DNA of 64,000 nucleotides from NCBI RefSeq assembly GCF_018873765.1, contig NC_057924.1:2852001-2916000 (forward strand), written 5' to 3'. Made by a program: the position numbers and the translations under genes. A model generated the notes under the pieces. The model ran no database searches. It was not told the DNA's origin and saw only the letters and a program-made list of their open reading frames with translations. Positions within the stretch are counted from its first letter, which is position 1. Each line of letters opens with the position of its first letter. This document shows, in pieces, positions 23,812 through 34,510 of the stretch. This stretch comes from Telopea speciosissima (taxonomy: Eukaryota > Streptophyta > Magnoliopsida > Proteales > Proteaceae).

Positions 23812-25214
23812 GGGTAATTATCAATGCCACCCCTTGACATTTGCCTATATTTTAAAGCACACCCACTAACTACCATAATATCAGTGCCATCTCCCTCTTT
23901 ACCAAACTAATTCCACACAGACCTCCTACCATTAGTTAAGAGTTGTTAAGTGGTGATGTCAGTAGTTTAAAAGACAATTCTACCCTTGTTAGTTGCAAAA
24001 TACCTAATCTACCCTTTCAATTAGAACTCCCACAAACCCTTCTTCTTCCTCACACTCAGCCGACAACCATGGAGAACATCCATACAACCTACCATCTTCT
24101 GAAAAGAGACCTACTCCGGTGACCAAATCTGCCTTTCTTTGCTTATTGCTTGTTTCACCACTGAAATGAGTTTTCTGTTTTTCTTTTCCAACGATCTGTT
24201 GTGTTTCAGGTTAGTAAAGGAACCGAAACCCTTCTGTTTGTACTTCTTCTTTCTGCAACACCATCCGTCTCTTCTACCTCCTCCTCTTGCAATAACAGAG
24301 GTGATAGATAGGTCGTACGTCACCCATGAGCATCGTCTCATTCCTATTTCCTCCGGTTAATGATGAAACGGAAGAAAAATTAAATTTCCCCCACCGCCCA
24401 AAAATCAAATTTAAAGTTATTCATATTCACAGCAATTATTCATTAAATTAAGAGAAAGTAGTGGTTGAAAGTTGAAGTCTCAAACTACCCAAATCTAAGA
24501 ATCCATAAAGAATTCCAGACATACTATCTATTCTACTGGCAGAGATATTTTCGCTTTTGTTCTTTTGCAGGTTCCGAAGTCTTCAATGGACCATGGCGGC
24601 ATTGGCTAAGGAGGGTGATTTGGGGTTGAGCACGCCTACGGCGTTGATGAGGTATGGGGTTGGGTGTGGAAGGTCTACTCTGCGTGGTTGAAGAGGGCTG
24701 GGAGAGAGAGAAAGAGAGATCAGATCTCGGATAACAGTTAGAATCTCCCCAGGTTTCATAGCCCATCTTAGCAATCACCCATTGCAGTATTACACCCCTT
24801 CCCAAACGCAGATTTTTTCCTTCTCTTATTCTAATTTTTCGGTATCGATCTTAAACAAACCCTTCTGTTTTCTTTGTGAGAAATGGTGTGATGAGCTTTG
24901 CTGCAGTGTTTGTGTTTATGGTGATGTCCACTAACATGTGCCCTGGGTAACTTGTGGATGTTGCATTATTTTAATCAATTTTAATTTAAAAATTGGAAGA
25001 ATTTTGGTCATTGGAACAATCTGATTGGGTAATATCTCTCTCTCAGTCATTGGATTAATCTAGGTTTTTTATGTTTTAATGTAAAGGGTATTTCGGTCAA
25101 AAGAATTTTTGAGACTAACACCGTTAAAAAATGGGTAATGGTTGATATTATGGTAGTTAGTGGGTGTGCTTTAAAATATAGGCAAACGTCAGGGGGTGGC
25201 ACTGATAATTTCCC
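23812..25214. mobile_element. 1.4-kb Mutator-like element, candidate gene-capturing (Pack-MULE type)
   Basis: Left end GGGTAATTATCAATGCCACC with TATTTTAAAGCACACCCACT. The right end is its inverse, AGTGGGTGTGCTTTAAAATA then GGTGGCACTGATAATTTCCC. Terminal repeats are about 75-100 bp. A perfect 9-bp target duplication, TTAAAAAAA, flanks it (23803-23811 and 25215-25223). The inside is GC-richer than its surroundings around 24550-24780 and has a coding-like stretch preceded by TTCTTTTGCAG, an acceptor-like motif. No transposase is seen. I could not identify the captured gene. Confidence 0.8.
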
Positions 25215-25280
25215 TTAAAAAAATTGGCATTAGGACACTCATTAAAAATACTGTTCTAATTTTCTGACCATTTTATTATT

Positions 25281-25493
25281 GAGAAATTATCAGTGCCACC
25301 CCCTGACGTTTACCTATATTTTAAAGCACACCTATTAACTACTATAAAATCAATTGTTACCCATTTTTGAACGGTGTTAACCTCAGAAATTCATTTGACC
25401 AAAATACTCTTTACATTAAAACAAAAAAAAAAACTAGATTATCCAATGACCAAGAGAGAGAGAGATAGCAGGGGGTGGCGCTGATAATTAATC
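25281..25493. mobile_element. Short derivative of the 23812 Mutator-like element
   Basis: Starts GAGAAATTATCAGTGCCACC, CCCTGACGTTTACC, TATTTTAAAGCACACC and ends AGGGGGTGGCGCTGATAATT, so both termini match the 1.4-kb element while most of the inside is gone. It lies only 66 bp beyond the large copy. A remoter relative of the left end is at about 19245-19400. Confidence 0.7.
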
Positions 25494-26239
25494 AAATAGA
25501 GAAGATGGAAGCAAATAGAATCGTCACCAAGCATACATTAACAGAAACACATTAATAGCTTAAAGAACAGAACTCAGGGTGAGCAAAATTTCAGTTCTAA
25601 ATCCAGCAATACAGAGCAATAGAGCAATATGTATGAAGCCCTTTGACAAAGAAACTAGAACAGAAATACTAGTTCATAAAAGAACGTAGGAATAAAGGGG
25701 AATTGTAGAAAACAGAACTGAAACTAAGAAGAATCGTTGGGGGGAGAGAGTAGGGGGGGAGAGAGTACTTGTGTAGTGTTAGAATCCATACAAATCTTTT
25801 TTTTTTTTGTTAGAGAATCCATACAAGTCTTTCAATCTGTACAATAATTCCAGTGAGATCACCTAGCCTGTCAATTATACATGATTTTTTCAACCATATG
25901 GTCCACCTTATATTAGACCTTCCGTGTGTACTTTGAACCGTTCAACTGTCGTGCTTTGTTTTTCTACTAAAAAAAAAATATCATGCTTAATTTAATTTCT
26001 ATTATGATATTTTAACCAAATTTTGACTAGAATTATTTTACCACATGTAAGAGTCCTTTTAGATTGCAATTTCACAAATAGACTAGGGTTGGTGGTCTTC
26101 CACCTAGCACTAAAATTTGGGCACCAAATATGCTGCCACATGACACTTATAGTCCATCCATGTTATCGACCATGGCTGAATGGGAGTTTAGCTACCCTTC
26201 ACTACTTTTTCCTCTTCTTATAAAGACAAGAAGGGAAAT

Positions 26240-26390
26240 GTTCTCTGAGCTGCTAGGGCAGGGTACATTAGCATCTCTGTGTCTATTTCTCTCTTTCTCA
26301 TATGAATTAACCTTGTTTCCCTCTTATATACTATACCGTTTTGTCACACCTCATTGCACACTTATGCCGCTTGCTCAGAGAACCCTCTCC
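26240..26390. mobile_element. Small TTCTCTGAGC-type inverted-repeat element
   Basis: Begins GTTCTCTGAGCTGC and ends GCTTGCTCAGAGAAC. The right arm carries the inverse of CACACCAATGAGGTG-like text. Related pieces occur beside the GA tract at 45233 (GATTCTCTGAGCAAGTGATG) and at about 53127 (GGTTCTTTGAGCAAGTGG). Confidence 0.55.
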
Positions 26391-28190
26391 AAAAAAAAAA
26401 AACCAAAAATTTAGAAAATGAAATATATGCTTATAGAGCCAAATAAATTATGAGAACTCCCTCTGAACTCCCGTTGTGTATAGAATGGTAAATTTAATCA
26501 AGAGAATGGGGTTAGACTTAGGAGTGCACGTTGGCACCTACATGCATGTACATTTGTATGAATTTGGTTGTGTGTGACACCTCAACTCTAACCCAATCCT
26601 GGTAGAATACTTTTTATAATAGGATTAATATTATAATATTATGGATTAATATTAAATATCTTAAACTCAGGCTGATTATATTATTGGTCTAATAAAGGGG
26701 GTCATTGAGTTGTATTAAGAGTCCTATGTGGGCTGGCTTTGGTGTGAGCATTTAGGTTCCTACTGGGACTATGATTAGAGAGGCCCTATAGGAACTACTA
26801 TATAAAGAGAGCTAGGTCCCCTCTCTAGCCCATCACAACAATTATTCTCAATCTCTGGAGTGCATTCTGGAAAGAGAGGGAGATATTCAGTGTTTATGAT
26901 CCACGTGCATACAGTATTCTCATCAAGCCAGTTATCTTTAAGAATAAAGAATAGAGGGAAAACACCTTGGTCTTTGGTCTATATTTTCTGTTACGATTAT
27001 CATCACTATGGATTCAAAACAAGGTTAGTGGTTCTATCTTTGATTCTCTATTATTTGTTTAATTGTGTTCTTGAATGCCCCATGGAGATCCTGATTTTTA
27101 TAGTTTTGTCCCTATTTGGAACAAATTATTCTAACAAGTCCAGCTCAGCCCGGCTCAGGCCAGCCCTTTATCCAGCATGAGTTTCTCAAACCTAAACTGG
27201 CCAGAGTTGCACCCCTTAGGGAGATTCTGCGACCATATGCAATTCGGAATTTATCCCAACCCTTCTAAAACCTGAGCCCAGATCACCTATTTGTATATGA
27301 ATGTTTTAATTCCGGTTTTGAGATGACATATATCCCACTTTTTTTTTCTTTAAAACCTGAACATTCTCTGGGACCCGGGCCAACCCCTAAGCTTTTATTG
27401 ATAGAAACTCAAATAATGTGTCCCACTTGTTATTACCATTAATAGTGCATAGAGGGGATAGTCATGGAAGCAAAAAGGGCAACACCATATCTGAAAAAAG
27501 AAAGAAAAATTTACTATAGTTACGGGTGTAAATCGGTCGGTTTGGACTTGTTTTGATTTAGTTTCACCGCGTTCGGTGTGAGAATGAGTGAGTAAAACAT
27601 GATCTAATAAGGGTGTACCGGTTTGGGTTCGTCTTATCAGTTTGGTTTCATTTACCATGTAAAAATATACTCAAAAATAAAAACAAACTGTAAAATTTTA
27701 ACCAATTTCAACTAGATAATTAGTATAATTAATTAGTGTAATTATACCTCTTCCTTAATTTTAGTTATGTTTCTACATTTTCCAGCACAACGTCTAGCTA
27801 GGTCGACTATACCTCTTCCATTACCCCCTTTGATTTGGACCTAACAACTAAAAGGGTAGCGCTGATGATGATTTTGGTTATGCCCGTAGTATTGCCTTAA
27901 ATAATACTGACTCACTTAACCCCCCATTGAAAATGGAATAAAAGAGGGAAGAACATGAGGACATCGATATCAGTGTAGTATGCTCCGATTTAAGAGCAGA
28001 GTCATTTGCTATATAGTCATCCGGGAAGGGGCAGAATCACAAGTCTCAATTTCAACTATAGAAACTGAGCACCCAACAAGAAATTCCCAAAATCTCTTTA
28101 GTAGTTGTACGAAACCAATAGAAAACCCTAAAAGACCACCAAAGAGATAGAAAGAGATTAGATATAGAGAGAAAGAAATTAAAGAGAATA

Positions 28191-28308
28191 AAGAACTCAA
28201 GAGAGGGAATTCTACAAGTATTGCCCTATCACAAAAAAGGTGAAAAATAAAGAACTCAAGAGAGGGAATTCTACAAGTATTGCCCTATCACAAAAAAGGT
28301 GAAAAATA
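28191..28308. repeat. Perfect 59-bp tandem duplication
   Basis: The unit starting AGAACTCAAGAGAGGGAATT occurs at 28192 and again at 28251 with no difference that I can see. It borders the second copy of the duplicated segment at 28280. Perfect identity suggests a recent event. Confidence 0.9.
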
Positions 28309-28575
28309 ATCAATCTACATGAAGGTTTATAATAAATACGTACCTACCCGCTGATAACTTATATGATTTCCTCCAATATCTCAGTTTTTTTATTTGAAGC
28401 TTCATCATTATAATTCTAACAAGATACATCTAGGTTGAAAAAGAAAAGAAGAAAAATGGTGAATGGAATTGGTGAGTACTTCGGAGTATTAGTTCTTATA
28501 ACCATGTATCATGCCAACATTAATGCATGGTGGTTTTGTCCATTGATCCGTTGATCATAACAAATGCATGCCTTT
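28280..28575. repeat. Duplicated segment, copy 2
   Basis: Diverged copy of 23440-23760, in the same orientation. A neighbouring stretch at 28588-28790 also resembles 27178-27310 (CATGAGTTTCTTAAAC, ACCCCTTAGAGAAATTC, CCCTTCTAAAACCTGAGCCC), so pieces of this 5-kb interval have been copied locally more than once. Confidence 0.7.
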
Positions 28576-29413
28576 TTGTTTTTTTATCATGAGTTTCTTA
28601 AACGTAACCCAATCCATAAACTCAGAATCCCAACCCAAACCCAAACAAAATCAAGGGAGTTTGGGGTTTTTATTTTTTTATTTTTTATTATCTGAGTTGA
28701 ACCCCTTAGAGAAATTCCGTGATCTTATGCATTTCCAAATTTATCCCTACCCTTCTAAAACCTGAGCCCGGATCTTATCTGTGTATGTTTTACGTACGGT
28801 CGGACAGCAAATCCAAAACCTACCAAACTCTCTGTCCATTGTTCAAATTGTAAATTGAACTAAGCTTTAGGTCTTTAAACTCAACAATAAACAATAAGCA
28901 CAATCTTCCTTTCTTTTTTTTTGTCACTCTATCCCTTGATTAGGACCAACAATGTTAAGCTGTAAGGCAAACAATCAACAATACTAAGTTATACATACAA
29001 CTCATCTTCCGTTTTTTCAAACCCTAAACGAGTTGGGGAAGATGAGTTGCATTTTTTTTTTCCTTGCAAGGGCATTTTTATCACTTTACCCCTTGATTTT
29101 AACATTGTTAGTCCAACCCTAAATGTGTTAACTTTTAAGAATCTCAAGGGGGCATGTAGAATTTTTCAAAACTGAGGGATGCTAATTACAGGGGAGGTAC
29201 ATGAAAATTTCCCAACTTTTAATAAAAACTGTAACAAATTATAGGTGTAGTTTAGACTTTAGAGGACTAAGAAATTATGTAAAAAATTAATAATTTTGAT
29301 TTAGGGTCATACAAGAAAGTTTTCATCAATGTGCCATAATATAGCGAACTATAACACAAAAATTACATGGCTGATATAGTAATGAGTCTACGGTTTCATC
29401 TGGTCAAGTAGGA

Positions 29414-30325
29414 GCATGGAATGAGGTATTGGTATTGGTGGAGGCCGATACTGATTCCTGGCCGATCTTGAATCAGGTATCATCGAATCAATGGTATAAT
29501 TGTCATAAAAATAAATAAAAAAACAAAATTTTAAATGAAAATTAAGGGTAAAATTGACCGATCTGGGCCGATCTAGATCGATATTAGATTGATATTGACG
29601 GAGACCGATATTGGATCAGTATAGGCGAAGACCATAAATGTGACTTGCATTCAAATAGGTAACTAAGATAGACACTCAAACATCTCTCTCTCCCTTGATG
29701 CATGACATCAACACAATCGGTCATACCGGACAAGTTTTCCCCTGATTATCTATAAAATATGGTTTTTTTTTAATACTATTTTACCATTTGTTTGGTGAAA
29801 ACACTCAAACTCTCTCTCCCTTGATGCTTGACATCAACACAATCGGTCATACCGGACAAGTTTTCCCCTGATTATCTATAAAATATGGGTTTTTTTTTTC
29901 TTTTACTATTTTACCATTTGTTTGTACCATTTCACCAATATGGTGTGGCACAATATCGGGATCATGATTTGAAGAATCGGTCTCGGATCGGCCGATTCGT
30001 ACTAGTATCAATGGAGACCAATACCAATTCTTGGCTGATCTCATATTAGTTGACTGGTACAAACAAGGGTAAAAATATTTTAGAAAAAAATCTAATTTTT
30101 TGAAGGAAGCAGGGACAGATACCGATTACAAAAACGGACCTGATCGGGATAGGACAAAATTGCCCCGCTTTCCTTTTAAAAGAGGATTTTTTTTTACTGT
30201 TTTACCCCTTGTCCGTACCTTGTCATTGATATGATATCCACACAGTATCGGGATCAGTCAAAAACAAAACCGTTATGTATCGCTGGATACGAACGATATG
30301 ATACCGATACCTCAAACCATGGGAT
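29414..30325. repeat. CGATAT-type repeat cluster with an internal 126-bp duplication
   Basis: Two CGATAT-type copies (about 29414-29640 and 29930-30325, the second ending CCTCAAACCATGG). Between them is a 126-bp tandem duplication whose units contain CTCTCTCCCTTGATGC, CATCAACACAATCGGTCATA, CCGGACAAGTTTTCCCCTGA and TATAAAATATGG, at about 29683 and 29811. Confidence 0.75.
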
Positions 30326-30820
30326 ATCAGGGGCGTGATGCGATAATACCCCAAAGGCTCAAACCATGTTAAACTGTTTCATCAAAGCTTTCAAATTAAA
30401 CTTTGAACGATTTCTAGACAAAGCTTTAAACGGTTGGGATTTTATTTATAGTTGCGAAGAGAAGAGCGTATTACACCACAGAGTTAGTTGAAGAGGATCT
30501 AGACTCGAGCTTACAGTACTTGGATGAAGGAGAAGATAAATGGGTGATTGTAAGATTAGAAGTACAGAGCGTCTTTTTTTTTTTTTTCTTTAGTTCTTTT
30601 GATAAGATTAGAACAGAGAATCTAAACGACCGCAACACCACAAATAAAGTATTCAATTTAGAAAATGACAGATGGCAGCCTTCCACCGTGACAGGAGTGT
30701 TGTAGTTAAAAGGATTAATCTGGATTTGCTTTCTTACCTGTCTCATCTTTTCTAAAACGGTGGAAATGACATCTAAAATAGGATAGCCCGTGGGGAGAGC
30801 AATTTTCTCGGACACAAAAA

Positions 30821-30831
30821 TATATATAAAA
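30821..30831 (+). promoter_or_regulatory. TATA box of the inositol transporter gene
   Basis: TATATATAAAA at 30821-30831 lies about 250 bp before the start codon at 31079. A transcription start near 30855-30865 would give a leader of about 215 nt. Placement is by motif only. Confidence 0.6.
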
Positions 30832-31078
30832 GGGATCTCCTTCTCCAAGATTTACATATCATTTCCCAATACACTCATCAACTGGAGCCTGGAGGGAAAG
30901 GAAAAGAAGAGAAGAGAAGAGATGCGAAAGCAATTTGGAAGAAAATTTTGATAGAGAAATTTACAACGCAGAAGCTCCTACGACTTGATTCGGAGTGACG
31001 ACGAATACTAGAAGATAGAGCCTTTTGTTTACCAAAAAAAAACATAAAGCCTTTAATAAGCCCTCACTCGTATCACAC

Positions 31079-33555
31079 ATGGGGGAGGGAGCGGTTCACA
31101 AAGCTGAAGCACCAGAGTACATAGAGTGCTTAACAACAACATGGAAGCAGCCTTATATCATGCGCCTAGCCTTGTCTGCTGGCATTGGAGGTCTTCTCTT
31201 TGGCTATGACACAGGTAATTAAGAATGTATCAATACAGTCCAATGCGGCTGACATGTACCGTTATCGGGGCGATCGATACTGTGAACTAGATCATCCTCC
31301 ATGAATTCATAAGAGTTTCCATCTGACTCCCTTACAAATTTATTTATTTTTTTTTCCCTTCTTTTTCCCTTATTGGTGTATAGGAGTTATCTCTGGTGCA
31401 CTTCTTTACATTCGAGATGACTTTCCATCTGTTGACAAGAAAACATTTTTCCAGGTAGAGTGTGGAGTTTCTATTCCTTCTTCACAACACATTTATTGAA
31501 CAAAATATAATGGAATTATGCCCCCTCCCCCCTTTTTTTAACATCTAATTCAGTTTACACATATATATTCATCAATAGGAAGTAATCGTGAGCATGGCAG
31601 TAGCAGGAGCAATATTTGGTGCTGGAATTGGTGGATGGATGAATGATAGGTTTGGAAGAAAAATGTCAATTTTGGGAGCAGACATTTTGTTCTTTGTTGG
31701 TGCAATAGTCATGGCCTTTGCACCTGGTCCTGGAGTTATAATCGTGGGAAGAATTTTTGTTGGGTTGGGAGTTGGAATGGCTTCCATGACTGCACCTCTT
31801 TACATTTCAGAAGCTTCTCCTGCTAGAATTAGAGGGGCTCTTGTTAGCATGAATGGTTTGTTGATTACAGGAGGACAATTTTTGTCATACCTTATAAATC
31901 TCGCCTTCACAAGGGTACATATATTTGGTGTAGTAATACTATAACATTTAAGTTAAAAGAACATTATCTCCTACTTAATTTAACATTTTTTTATTTTTAT
32001 TTTTTCAATCTCAGGTCGATGGAACTTGGCGTTGGATGCTTGGAGTGGCTGGACTTCCAGCTCTGGTTCAATTTGTATTGATGTTGTCCCTTCCAGAGTC
32101 CCCTAGGTGGCTCTACAGACAGGTATTGTTGGAAATTATCTTTCATGGCTGTTTTCTGTGTTAAACTTTCAGACTAGGTCTACACACAGGTTTTTAAAAG
32201 CTTTAGTCTACCTCTACCTTAAGATATAATCTATTCTCACCATACAAAAGAAAGATTTGAAAACCCTGGCTTGAGGCTCTTACTAACAATTTTTCTCAAT
32301 TTGTTCCTATTCCCATAAACAAAAAAAAAAAATAGAACAAAAAAGAGGAAGCCATAGACATTTTGAGGAAACTATATCCTGAAGACGAAGTTGACAACGA
32401 AGTGGAGGCATTACGAGCATCTATTGAAAATGAAATAGCTCAGGAGAGCAGCATTGGTGATGGTAATCTATTCAGTAAAATTGGTCGAGCATGGGGTAAT
32501 GTGGTTGTCCGTAGAGGGCTTATTGCTGGTGTTGGATTGCAAGTGGCTCAACAGTTTGTTGGAATCAACAGTGTCATGTATTATAGTCCCACCATAGTTC
32601 AATTGGCTGGATATGCTTCCAATAAGACAGCTCTGGCTCTCTCTCTTATTACTTCCGGTCTCAATGCTGTGGGTACCATTATTAGTATATTCTTTGTAGA
32701 TAGAACTGGGAGGAGGAAGTTGCTGCTTCTCAGTTTGTTTGGAATCATTTTTTGGCTCCTCGTGCTATTTGTTGTGTTCAATTTAGCTGCTACCCATGCT
32801 CCTGCAGTTAATAAGTTAGATTCGACTACCAAATTTGGTGCAAATAGTACATGTCCGAACTACCTTACAGCCTCAGATGCATCAACTTGGAATTGTATGA
32901 CTTGCTTGAAAGGATCTATAGACTGTGCGTTCTGTGCTAGCGGAGGCAATCATGTAAGTACTCTTCATCCATTTCAGTTATTTGATTATCTAGATTCTCT
33001 ACCTAAGAGATATCATATTCTAGTTGAAACATTATTTTCATGGTTTCACTTGGAATTCAGCTTCAACCTGGTGCATGTTTGGCTTCAAACGGTGGAACAA
33101 AGAGTTCATGCAAAGGCAAATATGGTGGTGAATGGTTCACAAGAGGATGTCCAAGCAGATTTGGATTCTTGGCATTAGTGGGCTTGGGGCTCTACATTAT
33201 CTGTTATGCACCTGGGATGGGAACTCTCCCTTGGGTTGTAAACTCAGAGATATACCCATTGAGATATAGAGGATTTTGTGGAGGCATTGCCGCTGTTGCT
33301 AACTGGGTATCAAACCTCATCGTTAGTATATCATTCTTGTCTTTAACTCAAGCTCTAGGCTCGGCCTACACGTTTCTCCTGTTTTGTGGTTTTGCTTTCT
33401 TGGGTCTAGTGTTCGTCTACTTCAATGTACCAGAGACCAAAGGTCTGCAATTTGAGGAGGTCGAGAAATTGCTAGAGAGAGGTTTCAAGCCTTGGCCTTT
33501 CAACAAAGCATCAGATGGAGAAAGAAACTCACTTGAGATGAAACCAGTCAAGTGA
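31079..33555 (+). CDS. INT4: Inositol transporter, INT4-like (H+/myo-inositol symporter)
   Basis: Sugar-porter family (MFS) protein expected to import myo-inositol with protons at the plasma membrane. Six exons with GT-AG introns join in frame: 31079-31214, 31384-31454, 31579-31914, 32015-32122, 32336-32953, 33061-33555, giving 587 residues, the usual family length. Motifs: [15 protein letters not shown] in TM1, DRFGRK after TM2, PESPRWLY before the central loop, [16 protein letters not shown] in TM7, DRTGRRK, and [15 protein letters not shown] at the C-terminus. A Cys-rich extracellular PSI-type loop ([30 protein letters not shown]) marks the plasma-membrane INT2/INT4 group rather than tonoplast INT1. 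KPYIMRL-like and MSILGAD text favours INT4, but INT2 is possible. All exons look intact. Confidence 0.93.
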
Positions 33556-33661
33556 ATGAATAGTACTTTTCTTGTTACTTGTAAGGACCTTATTACAGTA
33601 CCTCTTCCATTTAGTTATGTTTATGCAAATTCCAGTACGATGTCTAGGTCAACTATAGTAG

Positions 33662-33932
33662 TTCTTCTATCTATAAATTGGGGAATACTGTAATTATTTC
33701 TTCTATCTATAAATTGGGGAATACTGTAATTATTTCTTCTATCGATAAATTGGGGAATACTGTAGTTGTTTCTTCTACGTAAGAATTGGGGAATACTGGA
33801 CTTGTATCTTCTATCCATAAATTGGGAAATACTGTAATTGTTTCTTCTATCTATAAATTGGGGAATACTGTAGTTGTTTCTTCTATGTAAGATTTGGGAA
33901 ATGCTGAAATTGTTTCTTCTATCTAAAGATTG
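33662..33932. repeat. 36-bp minisatellite downstream of the transporter
   Basis: About seven full units and one partial unit of TTCTTCTATCTATAAATTGG followed by GGAATACTGTAATTGT, with drift between units (CGATAA, CGTAAG, CCATAA variants). It starts about 105 bp after the stop codon, so it may lie in the 3' UTR. About 80 bp of text like its left flank recurs at 27740-27830. Confidence 0.9.
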
Positions 33933-33939
33933 GACTGTT

Positions 33940-34510
33940 TTTGTTTTGGACACGGGCTGTTTTATCTTTTTTTTTTTTTTTTAATGTTCTTTATGGTGCA
34001 AGGGTTTGCAACCACATGATGCAATTGGAGGTCAAAATCTGATCAACAGGGAAAGAGGGATCAACGAAAAGATATATATCACACAACAAGGTTTCATTGC
34101 TCGGTTGCCAATTCTTTACATGATTACATCACTGCACAAACACACCATACAGGCAAGCTATGACATGCAATTGCAGTCACTAAGAAATAGAACTCAAGTA
34201 ACTCTGTTTCTCACTCAATACTTCCCTAATACAGTACCACTAGAACACAATCTATAAGATCGATCATTACAGCAACATACCCTCTCGTAAATCCTCAATC
34301 AAAACTCTTAATCTGTTTAAGCAGAAATTTGGATTGCCCAAACAAAACCCAGGATCAAACCAAAATTCCCATAGCCATCATGAAATCACACATTCAAAAT
34401 CTAGTTTAGATATAATCTGCGGGTCAGTTTACAGAGTGTACAAACAATAAGAACACGCAGCTATGTACAAATGTAAGAAGACAGGAACCCAGTGTACTGA
34501 CTGAATTTCA
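33940..34510. other. Convergent spacer between transporter and ARM gene
   Basis: The 3' flanks of two convergent genes: a long T run at 33965-33985, then ordinary AT-rich text. No gene seen. Confidence 0.6.

Larger units (their letters stand above)
11593..30820. other. 19-kb repeat-filled spacer
   Basis: About 11593-11980 is probably the 5' UTR and promoter of the C2 gene. The rest holds no convincing host gene. It is a mosaic of short inverted-repeat elements, CGATAT-type repeats, a copia fossil, a LINE 3' relic, Mutator-like elements, local duplications and simple AT-rich sequence. Stretches where I see nothing definable include 12610-13780, 15450-16510, 18560-19240, 25500-26240 and 30330-30800. 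Confidence 0.6.

Noticed and set aside
26570-27070. Possible solo LTR with ACTATATAAAGAGAGC
   Set aside because: A promoter-like box and leader are visible, but no matching ends or flanking duplication could be found, so it is mentioned only as a comparison.
30471-30848. 125-codon minus-strand frame upstream of the transporter
   Set aside because: Overlaps the TATA box and leader of the INT4-like gene; composition shows no family features.
33662-33932. CRISPR-like regular array
   Set aside because: Units are contiguous without unique spacers, in a plant genome; it is a minisatellite.
33621-33953. 110-codon frame with repeated RRNNYSIPQFID units
   Set aside because: The unit is the 36-bp minisatellite read in frame; 36 is a multiple of three, so a repeat protein appears by chance.
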